A stretch of DNA of 64,000 bases, from NCBI RefSeq assembly GCF_016765585.1, contig NZ_JAESWC010000008.1, forward strand, positions 1-64,000. The letters are read 5' to 3'. The position numbers and the translations under genes are program-made. Under the pieces are notes generated by a model. It did no database searches. It was given only the letters and a program-made list of their open reading frames with translations, and was not told the origin of the DNA. The stretch is from Clostridium rhizosphaerae (GTDB taxonomy: Bacteria > Bacillota > Clostridia > Clostridiales > Clostridiaceae). Below are positions 1-9,563 of the stretch, one piece after another. Within the stretch, counting starts at the first letter, position 1. Every line of letters starts with the position of its first letter.

Positions 1-290
<290 letters not shown>

Positions 291-495
291 AAAGTTTGAA
301 AACTTAAGCTCATCGCTTACTTATTTTATTGAAGTCGCTTAAACAACTTCAAAAGAATTGCTGGTCATGTTCCTGGATAACTTATGCTCGCTGATTTCCA
401 TCAGCTAAGTTATCCGCTAAAGTCCACTTAGGACTTTAACCCTTAATTTCTCTGTTTAATTTTCAAAGACCAATTACTTTGCCGTCATCTGACAG
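291..495 (-). other. 16S rRNA leader (pre-rRNA spacer)
   Basis: This is the transcribed leader between the rrn promoter and mature 16S. It holds a long stem pairing GGATAACTTA with TAAGTTATCC (about 383-415), a second stem around AGTCC/GGACT (420-436), and a boxA-like GGTCTTTGAAAA just upstream. These are typical of clostridial rRNA leaders that pair with the 16S-23S spacer during processing and antitermination. Limits are approximate. Confidence 0.7.
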
Positions 496-502
496 CTTTT
501 AT

Positions 503-531
503 ATCTTATCATCTAAACTTTTATCTGTCAA
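503..531 (-). promoter_or_regulatory. rRNA operon promoter
   Basis: On the minus strand a perfect -35 TTGACA (526-531) is separated by 17 bp from a -10 TAAGAT (503-508). The inferred transcription start is near 496, giving a ~205-nt leader. A short inverted repeat (TTGTCGC/GCGACAA, near 597-621) lies just upstream. Confidence 0.75.
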
Positions 532-559
532 CATCTTTTTTAAAAGTAATTTTTACTTA

Positions 560-921
560 CTATTAGATACTGAAGAAGATTGTTTGAGTAATTTGTTGTC
601 GCTTTGTGTCGGCGACAAGGAATATAGTATCACATATAAAAACTCACATAGATATATAATAAGCATATAAATCAAAATAATTCATTATATCTATATATTT
701 CTCTACTTAACTATAATTTTCATATATTGATACACCAGGGAGAGTATTTGCATAACTTAATAAACTTGTTTCACAATCCTGATGAAAAAGTGCAAATTAG
801 TAATAATCAAGCTAAATAATTACAGGACAACAAAATGTTGTAGGCTTATATATTATTTCCTACGAAAAACGCTGCATACTTTAACTAATAGCTTGATATC
901 ATTTTACTGCGTTGACCTCTT
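560..921. other. Intergenic region between rrn promoter and yitT
   Basis: About 360 bp of AT-rich sequence without a convincing gene. Small open frames here lack ribosome binding sites and recognisable sequence. Weak inverted repeats exist (for example ACAACAAAATGTTGT near 827-841), but no terminator with a clear U-tract was found for the yitT gene that ends at 922. Confidence 0.5.
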
Positions 922-1800
922 TTATTCTTCTTCTACTAGCCTATCAAATCCAGCCCCTTTTCCCCAAACAGAAATAACAGGTAAGACATTTATAAATGCA
1001 TTTTGATCAACTTGAGCTATAAACGCTTTTATAAGCATAGCTTCCCTCGGTGAGCAAATAGTTGATATCTTTAATCTTTGGAGGTTCATATATCCTCCTT
1101 TTATTTCAGAACTGCTTACCCCTCTTTTTACATTGTGAAGAATATATTTTGTTATAGCTTCATATTCATCGCTTATAATTTCGATATTAACTTTTTTAGA
1201 GCTAAATCCAAATAAAACCATATCAATTACTTTTACAGTTATTACTTGGGAAATAATAGCATATAAAGCTACCTTTTTATCATAAATTATTGCAGAGCTT
1301 GCTATTATAGTTCCATCAATGCCTAATAGTATTTCACTTATACTTATAAAAGCAAATACTTTTTGATGCAAAATCTTTGCAACGGTATCAGTTCCTCCAA
1401 AGGAAAATCCTCTTTTAAGAACAAGACCCACTCCTATTCCGCCTATTATTCCATAGTATACAGAGCCCAATATCATATCATTACTAATAAAATTGTAATT
1501 TAAATTTTCAAGCACAATCAAAATAATTGGAAAGGTTACTGATAGCGTGATTATTTTTAAGGCCTCTTTTTTCCCTACAGCAAGCCATGCTGATAAAAGC
1601 ACAAATAAAGATAAGGCATAGTATATATAAGTATATTTAATATGAATAAACTTTTCCAATATAATTGAAATACCAGTTATTCCACCTGAAATTAGACCAT
1701 TAGGCTTTAATATTGATGTAATAGAAAATGCCGTTAATATGCAGCCAATAGTTACTATGATTATATCAATCACAATTTTTTTATAATTCTTATTTCCCAT
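922..1800 (-). CDS. YitT family membrane protein (first copy)
   Basis: A 292-residue protein with the YitT/YvjA layout: about five N-terminal transmembrane segments (roughly residues 8-195, including the glycine-rich GLISGGITGISI and FSFGGTDTVAKIL loops) followed by a cytoplasmic DUF2179-type domain (roughly 205-285, motif NVKRGVSSSEIKGGY). The molecular function of the family is not settled. The ATG start follows a GAGGTG ribosome binding site. A second family member lies at 8682-9530, with diverged sequence, so this is an old paralogue pair rather than a recent duplication. It is transcribed towards the rRNA leader and appears monocistronic. Confidence 0.9.
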   Translation of the reverse strand: MGNKNYKKIVIDIIIVTIGCILTAFSITSILKPNGLISGGITGISIILEKFIHIKYTYIYYALSLFVLLSAWLAVGKKEALKIITLSVTFPIILIVLENLNYNFISNDMILGSVYYGIIGGIGVGLVLKRGFSFGGTDTVAKILHQKVFAFISISEILLGIDGTIIASSAIIYDKKVALYAIISQVITVKVIDMVLFGFSSKKVNIEIISDEYEAITKYILHNVKRGVSSSEIKGGYMNLQRLKISTICSPREAMLIKAFIAQVDQNAFINVLPVISVWGKGAGFDRLVEEE

Positions 1801-1920
1801 ATTGTCACCTCATTTTTAAAATGCTTGTCCGTTAATAGTATAATCGAATTTGTTTTAATTTAATAGATAGCAATCCTTAATTAAATTAAAAAATCGCTAA
1901 TATTTTTACACTTTCCCAAA

Positions 1921-1945
1921 TAAAAAAACGTACATAAAATGTACG
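1921..1945 (-). terminator. Rho-independent terminator after the beta-lactamase-like gene
   Basis: On the minus strand a CGTACAT/ATGTACG hairpin (1929-1945) is followed by seven U residues, a few bases past the stop codon at 1952. Confidence 0.8.
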
Positions 1946-1951
1946 CAAAGC

Positions 1952-2731
1952 CTATTTCCAATTTCTATCTATAATATCCCACATCATTTTTCCTACTCGA
2001 GAAATAGTTACTACACCATATACATTGTTAGGCAAGGATTTAGCCATAACAACAAACACAAAATTACCTTTATCTATATTAATTAGTGCTGAATCATTTT
2101 CTATACCTGATAAGCTTCCTGTCTTATTGGCTATATTCTTCCATTCTCTTTCCGGCATGTAGAATGCAAGCTTATCCCTGCTTTGTGTTTTATGAAGAAT
2201 AGTTATTAAATATTCTCTATTATTTTTAGTTAAATAATTTCCATTATGAAGCTCTTTAAAGCACCGCGCTAAATCTAAGCTGCTTGTTATATTTTCAAGT
2301 CCTTTTTCTCTAGCCTTAAAATCCATCATTTTTCTTTTTAAAAAAGTATCCTTTAGTCCTATTTGTTTAATATGATTATTTATTTTGTCTATACCTAAAA
2401 TATCTATAATCTTATTTGTTGCAGTATTATCGCTTTGTATCAGCATAGCAGTAAGCAGTTCCCTTATAGAGTAATCCTTTTCATCAAATTCATGGATAAT
2501 ACCGCTTCCTTCTACCATTTCCTCTTTTTTAATGAATAATTTACGTTCAAGATCGATAGTATCATTTTCTACTTCTCTAAGAAGTGCCATAGCAATAGGT
2601 ACTTTAATACAACTTGCAGAAGGCATTATAGCTTTTTCATTAAAAGAATATGAATATCCGCTATCTATATCTTCAAAATAAAAACTATACTCTCCTATTC
2701 TTGTATCTATGTATCTTTTTATTTCTTTCAT
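1952..2731 (-). CDS. Class A beta-lactamase-fold serine hydrolase, apparently cytoplasmic
   Basis: A 259-residue protein with the three active-site motifs of class A beta-lactamases in order: S40-x-x-K43 (SCIK), S100-D101-N102, and K203-T204-G205. An E142 lies where the omega-loop glutamate is expected (EKGLEN). The protein starts MKEIKRYIDTRIGEYSF, with no hydrophobic signal peptide or lipobox, whereas secreted penicillinases have one. This suggests a cytoplasmic serine hydrolase or esterase, or an atypical export route, rather than an ordinary resistance enzyme. It is a single gene with its own terminator. Substrate unknown. Confidence 0.8.
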   Translation of the reverse strand: MKEIKRYIDTRIGEYSFYFEDIDSGYSYSFNEKAIMPSASCIKVPIAMALLREVENDTIDLERKLFIKKEEMVEGSGIIHEFDEKDYSIRELLTAMLIQSDNTATNKIIDILGIDKINNHIKQIGLKDTFLKRKMMDFKAREKGLENITSSLDLARCFKELHNGNYLTKNNREYLITILHKTQSRDKLAFYMPEREWKNIANKTGSLSGIENDSALINIDKGNFVFVVMAKSLPNNVYGVVTISRVGKMMWDIIDRNWK

Positions 2732-2785
2732 AATTTCCTCCAGGCTTTCATCCCTTTTTTAATTCCCCACATATAACGATATAAT

Positions 2786-2810
2786 AGGCATGCAAAAATC
2801 CTGCATGCCT
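2786..2810 (-). terminator. Hairpin after pfkA
   Basis: An inverted repeat AGGCATGCA/TGCATGCCT (2786-2810) begins six bases past the pfkA stop. The downstream U-run on the minus strand is weak, so termination efficiency is uncertain. Confidence 0.5.
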
Positions 2811-2816
2811 ACAATT

Positions 2817-3914
2817 TTAGTCACCAAATGAAATTCCAATACTTCTTGCTACTTCAACTAATTCACCGCTAGGGTCAACATTTTTAGTTTTTCCAATAAC
2901 ATTTTCAAGACTGTCATAGGATAATTCGTTTCCTTTTAAGCATACCATGTTGCCAAACTTGCCTTCGTTTATCAAATCAACTGCAGCAACTCCGTACTTA
3001 GTTGAAAGTACTCTATCATAAGTTGAAGTTATTCCACCTCTTTGAACATGACCAAGAACAGTGCTTCTTATTTCATGATCTTTTATTAACCTCTCTAAGT
3101 CCAAAGCAAGCTTGTTAGCAATTCCGCCTAATCTAATAGGATCTGGACTATCTTCAACAATTTTGCTTATAACCACATCACCATCCTTAGATTTAGCACC
3201 TTCAGCAACAACTATTATGCTGAATACTTTCCCCTGCTTCTTTCTATCATTGATTTTTTCTACAATTTTATTTATATCATATGGAATTTCTGGAATAAGA
3301 ATAACATCTGCTGAACCAGCTAAACCTGATTCAAGAGCTATCCATCCAGCATTTCTTCCCATAACTTCTAATATCATTATTCTATGATGTGATTCAGCAG
3401 TTGTATGAAGTCTATCAAGCGCTTCTGTTGCAACTCCTACTGCAGTATTAAAGCCAAATGTAACATCAGTTGACGCAAGGTCATTATCTATAGTTTTAGG
3501 TACACCTATAACTTTAATACCTTTTCTTGCAAAGTCTCTAGCACTTGTCAAGGTTCCATCTCCACCTATAACAACAAGAACATCAACTCCGGCTTTCTTT
3601 AAATTCTCTACAGCTACATCTGAAACATCCTTTTTAACCATTTTCCCGTCTTCCTCTACCAAATAGTCAAATAGGTTGTCTTTATTAGAACTATATAGAA
3701 TTGTACCTCCTCTATGTAATATACCTGATACGGCGTCAAGATTTAAAGGCATATAATCATTGTTGTATAATCCTCTATAACCAAACTTATATCCAATAAC
3801 TTCATATCCATATTTTAAAATTGCTGTTCTAGTTGCTGCTCTTAATACTGCGTTTAATCCAGGACAGTCTCCACCGCCTGTAAGTAATGCAATTCTTTTT
3901 ATGTTTTCTGCCAT
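2817..3914 (-). CDS. pfkA: 6-phosphofructokinase, group III-like, predicted ATP-dependent
   Basis: A 365-residue phosphofructokinase phosphorylating fructose 6-phosphate in glycolysis. Visible motifs are the N-terminal LTGGGDCPGLNAVLR, the phosphoryl-donor loop GGDGT (117-121), the catalytic PKTIDND (139-145, general base D143) and MGR (185-187). The length and the lysine in PKTIDND match the mixed-substrate (group III) branch and not the ~320-residue bacterial ATP-PfkA, which has PGTIDND. The glycine after the loop aspartate (G120, equivalent to G104 in E. coli) favours ATP; PPi-dependent enzymes have aspartate there. No pyruvate kinase gene is adjacent, unlike the usual clostridial pfkA-pyk operon, so this is probably a second phosphofructokinase. 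The start follows GGAGGG. Confidence 0.9.
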   Translation of the reverse strand: MAENIKRIALLTGGGDCPGLNAVLRAATRTAILKYGYEVIGYKFGYRGLYNNDYMPLNLDAVSGILHRGGTILYSSNKDNLFDYLVEEDGKMVKKDVSDVAVENLKKAGVDVLVVIGGDGTLTSARDFARKGIKVIGVPKTIDNDLASTDVTFGFNTAVGVATEALDRLHTTAESHHRIMILEVMGRNAGWIALESGLAGSADVILIPEIPYDINKIVEKINDRKKQGKVFSIIVVAEGAKSKDGDVVISKIVEDSPDPIRLGGIANKLALDLERLIKDHEIRSTVLGHVQRGGITSTYDRVLSTKYGVAAVDLINEGKFGNMVCLKGNELSYDSLENVIGKTKNVDPSGELVEVARSIGISFGD

Positions 3915-3945
3915 TCACATATCCCTCCAAATACTTTTTAGTACT

Positions 3946-3974
3946 ATTATACAACGATAAATTCTAATTTTAAA
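3946..3974 (-). promoter_or_regulatory. Predicted pfkA promoter
   Basis: On the minus strand a consensus -10 TATAAT (3946-3951) is preceded at 17 bp by TTTAAA (3969-3974). The -10 lies 32 bp upstream of the pfkA ATG. Confidence 0.5.
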
Positions 3975-4157
3975 CACACTTCTTAACAATTAGCATTTTT
4001 TCTAAATATGTCTACTGTATGTTATATATGCTACCAATTAAGTTACTGAAATATCATATAGTGTAACACAATTACTGCATTTATAATAAGCAAGTTTAGA
4101 CTCATATTTATTATTACCAGCTAACTATAAAAATACTTAATTTTTAATTATAAAATT

Positions 4158-4178
4158 AAAAAGCCTCTAGGGCTTTTT
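4158..4178 (-). terminator. Terminator after uppP
   Basis: An AAAAAGCC/GGCTTTTT hairpin on the minus strand, followed by a U-rich tail, about 12 bp past the uppP stop. Confidence 0.75.
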
Positions 4179-4189
4179 AAAATTCTATA

Positions 4190-5032
4190 TTATTTAGTTA
4201 TAGTGATTACTTTAAGAGCAGCCAATACAAGAAGTACAATACCTATTAAAATTCTATAAATAGCAAATACTCTCATTGGTTTTTTCTTTAAGAAATTAAT
4301 AAACTTTTCAACAACAAGTAATGCAACTAAGAAAGAAACTATAAAACCTAATATTAAAGCAATAAGTTCTATAGAATTCATATGAGGTCTGTCCTTAATA
4401 ATATCCAAACCGCTGGCCGCAATCATTGTTGGAATTGCAAGGAAAAATGAAAACTCCGCTGCTGCTGGTGTTGAAAGACCGCTTACCCATCCTCCCATTA
4501 TTGTAGAAGCAGATCTGGACATTCCTGGCCATAGTGATAGGCACTGAAAAACGCCTATTTTTAAGGCTTGTATAGGAGATACGCTTTCTAAATCTCTTGT
4601 AGAATGACGACTTTTCCTAAAGGAATTTTCAATAATTATTAATAGTGTACCGCCGACTATCATTGCTACAGCGACTGTCAATGTATTAAATAGGTATTTG
4701 TCTATCTTCTTTTTGAACACTAGTCCAATTACAGCTGCTGGTATAAAAGCTATTATCATATTAAGCCACAATTTAAATCCAGGTCTTCCTGGAACAAGTA
4801 AATTATTTGGTTTTAAAGACTCTGAAATCTTTTTCCAGTATAAAACTACAATTGCCAGTATTGCTCCTAATTGTATCACTACTTCAAAGAATGTAGCATA
4901 TTCACCAGTAAAATTAATAAAATGCCCAACTATAATCATATGACCTGTTGAAGAAATTGGCAAAAACTCAGTTATTCCTTCAACTATAGCAATTATAACT
5001 GTTTTTAAAAGAAACAATAAATTTGCAGACAT
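4190..5032 (-). CDS. uppP: Undecaprenyl-diphosphatase (UppP/BacA)
   Basis: A 280-residue polytopic membrane enzyme that dephosphorylates undecaprenyl pyrophosphate to recycle the lipid carrier for peptidoglycan synthesis. It also confers bacitracin tolerance. Both signature regions are intact: the N-terminal EGITEFLPISSTGH motif with the paired glutamates E18 and E22, and the central PGMSRSASTIMGG loop carrying the serine-arginine pair. Length is normal for the family (265-285). It is monocistronic, with a promoter and a terminator of its own. Confidence 0.96.
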   Translation of the reverse strand: MSANLLFLLKTVIIAIVEGITEFLPISSTGHMIIVGHFINFTGEYATFFEVVIQLGAILAIVVLYWKKISESLKPNNLLVPGRPGFKLWLNMIIAFIPAAVIGLVFKKKIDKYLFNTLTVAVAMIVGGTLLIIIENSFRKSRHSTRDLESVSPIQALKIGVFQCLSLWPGMSRSASTIMGGWVSGLSTPAAAEFSFFLAIPTMIAASGLDIIKDRPHMNSIELIALILGFIVSFLVALLVVEKFINFLKKKPMRVFAIYRILIGIVLLVLAALKVITITK

Positions 5033-5074
5033 CGTCTCACTCTCACTCTCTAATTTATTCTAAACACAAATTTA

Positions 5075-5104
5075 ATTATACTATCTTCCTATAGCCAAAT
5101 TCAA
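5075..5104 (-). promoter_or_regulatory. Predicted uppP promoter
   Basis: Minus-strand -10 TATAAT (5075-5080) and -35 TTGAAT (5099-5104) with an 18-bp spacer, upstream of the uppP ATG at 5032. Confidence 0.5.
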
Positions 5105-5152
5105 TTATAATATAAATTTTTAATAATTTTTTAATCTAATAATCAACCATTG

Positions 5153-5632
5153 TCAGTTGTCAGTATTTTCGTAGGATTTTGGAGGAGCTATAAAATAGTT
5201 TACTCCTACAGCAACAGTTATACCTATAAAGGTATCCACAAGCCTGTTTACACTATAAAAAAACGGACTGCCTCCCTTTAAATTTATCATAATAGCACAA
5301 AATACCACACAAGCTATTGAAGTTGATTGTTCCCAATTAAAAATATTGCATATGTATATTACCGCAACTATTCCAATACCAATGAGAATAATATTTCCAG
5401 GCATAATGCTTGAGAGAATAAATCCGATTAAGGCTCCTATAAGAGTTCCAAGCATTCTATTTCTGCCAGCTTTAAAAGATGCTTCAACAGAACTTTGCAT
5501 GGAAATAATAGATGCTATCACAGTATAAAAAGGATATTCCATGTTTAGAAGTTTCGATATAATCATAGAAATCACCACAGCTATTGCAGTCTTGATATTT
5601 CTCATACCTATTTTTTTAATACGTATATTCAC
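5153..5632 (-). CDS. FUSC-type (aromatic acid exporter-like) small membrane protein
   Basis: A protein of about 159 residues with four or five predicted hydrophobic segments (TAIAVVISMIIS, YTVIASIISMQ, MLGTLIGALIGFI, ILIGIGIVAVIYI, FIGITVAVGVNYF). The pattern SSVEASFKAGRNRMLGT is typical of FUSC/ArAE proteins, which are proposed efflux components. It has only the membrane half; the longer cytoplasmic domain of many relatives is absent. I chose the GTG at 5632 because the GAGGTGG ribosome binding site overlaps the longer GTG start at 5641. Function in this organism is unknown. Confidence 0.75.
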   Translation of the reverse strand: MNIRIKKIGMRNIKTAIAVVISMIISKLLNMEYPFYTVIASIISMQSSVEASFKAGRNRMLGTLIGALIGFILSSIMPGNIILIGIGIVAVIYICNIFNWEQSTSIACVVFCAIMINLKGGSPFFYSVNRLVDTFIGITVAVGVNYFIAPPKSYENTDN

Positions 5633-5671
5633 TATAACCACCTCAAAATATGTTATGTTTACTAATTATAT

Positions 5672-5724
5672 AAAAAAATAAGGAACTTAACAATAATCCT
5701 TTATTTGTCAAGCTCCTTATTTTT
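5672..5724 (-). terminator. Terminator after pckA
   Basis: On the minus strand, starting right after the pckA stop, AATAAGGAGCTTGAC pairs imperfectly with GTTAAGTTCCTTATT and is followed by a seven-U tract. Confidence 0.8.
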
Positions 5725-7326
5725 TTATAATGTGTCTACTGCAATAGCATATTGCTTTTCTGGCAGATCATTCAATACTGGTCCAGCATTTACTATGTAT
5801 TCTGGAACATTATTAAATTTTTTAAAGTTTTCATTAAACTTTCTTGCTAGTTCTCTTGCCTTTGTCTCATATTCTTCAACACTTTCCCATGTATTTCTAG
5901 GATTTAATATTTCCTTTGGAACATTCGGGCACTCTACTGGTACTAAAAGTTTAAATATAGAATCTTCTTTATAATCTACATTCTTTAATTTTCCTTCAAG
6001 TGCTGCCTTAACCATTGCTCTTGTATATGAAAGCTTTATTCTTTCACCTGTTCCATATCCGCCACCGGACCAACCAGTATTTATCAAATAAACCTCTGAA
6101 CCGCACTTTTCAATTTTTTCACCTAAAAGTTCTGCATAAACTGAAGGATTCATAAGCATGAAAGGCTCTCCAAAGCAAGCTGAAAAAGTTGCTTTAGGTT
6201 CAGTTATTCCTCTTTCAGTTCCAGCAAGCTTGCTAGTATAACCAGACATAAAATGATACATTGCAGCTTCCTTTGTAAGCTTGGATATAGGAGGAAGTAC
6301 TCCAAAAGCATCAGCGGTTAAAAATATAATAGTTTTAGGATGTCCTCCCATACCGCTCTCTTCTATGTTTTCTATATACTGTAGAGGATAAGCAGCTCTG
6401 GTATTTTCTGTGAGGCTGTCATCATCATAGTCAGGACTTTTATTTTCATCTAAAACTACATTTTCTAATATAGTACCAAATTTTATGGCATTATATATTT
6501 CTTTTTCTTTTTCTTTAGATAGTTTAATAGCCTTAGCGTAACATCCACCTTCAAAATTAAACACACCACTATTGCACCAGCCATGTTCATCATCACCAAT
6601 AAGCTTTCTTTCCGGATCAGCTGAAAGAGTAGTCTTTCCTGTTCCTGATAATCCAAAAAACACAGCAGTATCTCCATCTTCTCCTATATTTGCAGAACAG
6701 TGCATAGGAAAAACCCCCTTATTAGGAAGCAGATAATTCATTAAAGAGAACATAGATTTTTTTATTTCACCTGAATATTGGGTTCCGCCAATTAATATTA
6801 TCTTTTTATCAAAATTAATTATAATAAAAGCTTCTGAATTTATGCCATCTTCTTTTCCATTTGCTTTAAAGCTTGGTGCTGCAATAACAGTGTAATCAGC
6901 ATTAAAAGTTTTCAGTTCTTCTTTGTTTGGTCTTATGAATAATTGATTTGCAAAAAGTGCCTGGGATGCAAATTCGCTTATTACTCTAACTGAGATTCTG
7001 TAATCTTTTAGAGCACCTACAAAACCATCAAACAAATATAATTTATTACTATTTAAATGGGTTAAAACCTTATTATATAACTTATCAAAAACTTCTTCCT
7101 CTATAGGAATATTTACTTCGCCCCAGTTTATTTTATCTTCTACAGATTTTTGTCTTACTATAAACCTATCTTTTGGCGATCTTCCTGTATATTTTCCAGT
7201 GTGCACAACAAGCGCTCCTGTTTCTGACAGTTTTCCTTCATTATTTTTCAATGCGTGTTCAACTAAATCTGACACTGAAATATTTCTGTAAATACTGTTG
7301 CTAGTAATACCTATATTATTTAACAT
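5725..7326 (-). CDS. pckA: Phosphoenolpyruvate carboxykinase (ATP)
   Basis: A 533-residue enzyme interconverting oxaloacetate plus ATP with phosphoenolpyruvate, CO2 and ADP. The P-loop [14 protein letters not shown], followed by the metal-binding LIGDDEHGW, identifies the ATP-dependent bacterial type; GTP-dependent enzymes differ here. Also present are the N-terminal [11 protein letters not shown] and the IGGTQYSGE segment of the active site. Length is standard (530-540). It is a single gene with a strong terminator. In fermentative clostridia it can run gluconeogenically or, under high CO2, anaplerotically; the sequence does not say which. Confidence 0.97.
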   Translation of the reverse strand: MLNNIGITSNSIYRNISVSDLVEHALKNNEGKLSETGALVVHTGKYTGRSPKDRFIVRQKSVEDKINWGEVNIPIEEEVFDKLYNKVLTHLNSNKLYLFDGFVGALKDYRISVRVISEFASQALFANQLFIRPNKEELKTFNADYTVIAAPSFKANGKEDGINSEAFIIINFDKKIILIGGTQYSGEIKKSMFSLMNYLLPNKGVFPMHCSANIGEDGDTAVFFGLSGTGKTTLSADPERKLIGDDEHGWCNSGVFNFEGGCYAKAIKLSKEKEKEIYNAIKFGTILENVVLDENKSPDYDDDSLTENTRAAYPLQYIENIEESGMGGHPKTIIFLTADAFGVLPPISKLTKEAAMYHFMSGYTSKLAGTERGITEPKATFSACFGEPFMLMNPSVYAELLGEKIEKCGSEVYLINTGWSGGGYGTGERIKLSYTRAMVKAALEGKLKNVDYKEDSIFKLLVPVECPNVPKEILNPRNTWESVEEYETKARELARKFNENFKKFNNVPEYIVNAGPVLNDLPEKQYAIAVDTL

Positions 7327-7464
7327 TCCCCGAATCCCTCCTTAGAGTTTATAATATTATTATTGCATGAAATTATTATTTTTGCAAGAAATTATTTATA
7401 TTTTTGACTATTTGGTGAATTATGAGAGTAATCAATTCATTTTTCAGACTAATTATTAATTTCA

Positions 7465-7496
7465 AAAATAAATGAGAGGAAGTCTCCTCTCATTTT
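7465..7496 (-). terminator. Terminator after manA
   Basis: Minus-strand hairpin ATGAGAGGA/TCCTCTCAT followed by TTATTTTTG, immediately past the manA stop. Confidence 0.85.
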
Positions 7497-7499
7497 TGA

Positions 7500-8480
7500 T
7501 TAGTGTGTTATAACATTATCTATTATTTCTTGTTTAGTTCTCTCTAAATCTGGAACATAGCTTTTAAGAAGCTTCATGTTTCCCTTGACTTCATACTCTC
7601 CTAAAGAAGCCGGAATTAAGATGCTATCGCCTTTCTTAATAATTTCTTTTCCACTTGGATAAAATATTTCTCCCTCACCATCTACAGCGGTAAATATATA
7701 GAACCTTTCACTGTCACTCTTTTCCTTAAAACTGCATTCAACTTCATACAGCTCTAATGAGAAATGCTCGCAAAGGCAGTAATAAGTTTTACTAAAGCCT
7801 TTTTGCTCTAATTTAAGTCCAATGCTTTTTTCACCTTTTAGATTTAAATTCACAACATCTAAAGCTTTATCAACATGCAGTTCTCTGCCTCTATTATAAT
7901 CATATACTCTATAAGTAGTGTCACTGTTTTGCTGAATTTCTGCTATAATAACTCCTTCACCTATAGCATGAACAAGACCACTCTTTACAAAGTAAACTTC
8001 TCCTTTTTTCACTGGGATTTTATTCATAAACTCATCGAATTCTCCAGTTTCAATCGCTTTTTTAAATTGTTCTTTTGTGCAGTTTTTAGTTCCAACTACA
8101 AGGTTTGCACCTTCAAAGGCTTCTACTACATACCAAACTTCTGTTTTCCCCATTTCACCCTCTACTTTTTGAGAGTATTCATCTTCAGGATGAACCTGTA
8201 CTGAGAGTTTGTCCTTTGCGTTTATCAGCTTAACAAGAAGAGGAAACCAATCCTTTGAAATTTTACTTCCAACAATATCATTACCCTTAAGTTTTATAAG
8301 TTCATCAAGCCTCATACCTTTGAATTCTCCATTACAAACAACACTTGTTCCATGTGGATGACATGCAACATCCCAGCTTTCTCCTATATTACCTTTTGGA
8401 AGATTACTTCTAAAAAGCTCTAAATCTCTTCCACCCCAGATTTTATCATAATATAAATTTTCAAATTTTAATGGATACAC
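7500..8480 (-). CDS. manA: Mannose-6-phosphate isomerase, class I
   Basis: A 326-residue cupin-fold isomerase interconverting mannose 6-phosphate and fructose 6-phosphate. The zinc ligands are visible: Q and H in the LSVQVHPEDEY motif, E in KTEVWYV, and H in GLVHAIGEG. The N-terminal YYDKIWGGRDL and IGESWDVACHPHG are typical of the short Firmicute form, about 315-325 residues, as in Bacillus ManA. It stands alone and is divergent from yitT at 8682. The presence of phosphofructokinase, fructose-bisphosphatase and ManA in this window reflects hexose-phosphate metabolism but they are not an operon. Confidence 0.95.
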   Translation of the reverse strand: MYPLKFENLYYDKIWGGRDLELFRSNLPKGNIGESWDVACHPHGTSVVCNGEFKGMRLDELIKLKGNDIVGSKISKDWFPLLVKLINAKDKLSVQVHPEDEYSQKVEGEMGKTEVWYVVEAFEGANLVVGTKNCTKEQFKKAIETGEFDEFMNKIPVKKGEVYFVKSGLVHAIGEGVIIAEIQQNSDTTYRVYDYNRGRELHVDKALDVVNLNLKGEKSIGLKLEQKGFSKTYYCLCEHFSLELYEVECSFKEKSDSERFYIFTAVDGEGEIFYPSGKEIIKKGDSILIPASLGEYEVKGNMKLLKSYVPDLERTKQEIIDNVITH

Positions 8481-8681
8481 TATTATACCTCCGATGCTTT
8501 ATCTTTTTATTTTATTTATAATACCTATTTTATTTTATGGAAAAACTATATTCAATAAAATTTTATATTATTTTAATTGTTTGGCTAGTATTTTTGTGCT
8601 AGTATATTATTGCTTGAAACTAATCCGTCAAACGTTTTATTATCTGAATTATATCTTTCATTATTAGGAGGAACCTTTATC

Positions 8682-9530
8682 ATGAAAACTTTTATTAAAG
8701 AATATGCACTTATAACCTTAGGCAGCGTTATACTTTCTTTAGCTATTTCAGCTTTTTTACTACCTTCACAAATAGGTATAGGAGGCGTTACAGGAATAGC
8801 CATGGTCATCAATCATGTATTTGGCCTTAAAGTAGGACTTCTTACTATTATTATGAATGTACCTTTATTCTTATTCGGGTATAAGCTGGTTGGAAGCAAG
8901 TTTACTATAAGAAGCGCATTTGTGGTTGTACTTTCTTCTTTACTTATAGATTATTTTAGTGCAGCCTTCAAATTTAAACCTATTGAAGACCTGCTTCTTT
9001 CTGCAATATTTTGCGGAGTGCTTTTAGGAATATCGGTATACCTTATATTTTTATCACAAGCCTCCTCCGGTGGATTAGATATACTTGCAAAAATAATTAA
9101 TAACAAATTTAAAAACCTTCAGCTTTCAAATATATTATTAATTCAGGATTTTATGGTTTATGCACTAATAGCTTATGTATTTGGCCCTCGCTCTGTAATG
9201 TATGCTCTAATTGCAAGCTTTATAAGAACCAAAACTCTCGACGCTATACAGGAAGGTCTTGCTTCCTCAAGGCAATGTATTATTATCTGTGAAGATTCAA
9301 GTGAAATAATTTCAACGATTAATACTAAACTTGTCCGTGGCGTTACAGTTCTTGATGCTGTGGGCGGCTATTCTAACGACAAGAAAAAATTTATATATGT
9401 TGTTATTCAAAGGAATCAGTTAACTGCCTTAAAATCTATTGTAAAGAGCATTGAGCCAAGTGCATTTATAGCTGTATCACCTGTAAATGATATTTTAGGA
9501 AACTACAAACAATCCTTGACAATTCAATAA
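8682..9530 (+). CDS. YitT family membrane protein (second copy)
   Basis: A 282-residue YitT/DUF161 protein: several N-terminal membrane helices including the glycine motif PSQIGIGGVTGIAMV and SQASSGGLDILAKII, then a C-terminal DUF2179 domain (roughly 200-275, motif VRGVTVLDAVGGYSNDKK). The ATG at 8682 is chosen because AGGAGG lies 8 bp before it; an upstream in-frame start lacks a ribosome binding site. It is a diverged paralogue of the gene at 922-1800. Membrane location is clear; function is not known. Confidence 0.88.
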   Translation: MKTFIKEYALITLGSVILSLAISAFLLPSQIGIGGVTGIAMVINHVFGLKVGLLTIIMNVPLFLFGYKLVGSKFTIRSAFVVVLSSLLIDYFSAAFKFKPIEDLLLSAIFCGVLLGISVYLIFLSQASSGGLDILAKIINNKFKNLQLSNILLIQDFMVYALIAYVFGPRSVMYALIASFIRTKTLDAIQEGLASSRQCIIICEDSSEIISTINTKLVRGVTVLDAVGGYSNDKKKFIYVVIQRNQLTALKSIVKSIEPSAFIAVSPVNDILGNYKQSLTIQ

Positions 9531-9536
9531 AATTTA

Positions 9537-9561
9537 AAAGCAGCACATCTTGTGCTGCTTT
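9537..9561. terminator. Bidirectional terminator between yitT and the TPR gene
   Basis: Perfect hairpin AAAGCAGCACA/TGTGCTGCTTT between convergent genes, with U-rich flanks on both strands. Confidence 0.85.
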
Positions 9562-9563
9562 AT

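Noticed and set aside
6483-6677. 64-codon frame within pckA
   Set aside because: Out-of-frame on the same strand inside a well-supported gene, and no ribosome binding site.
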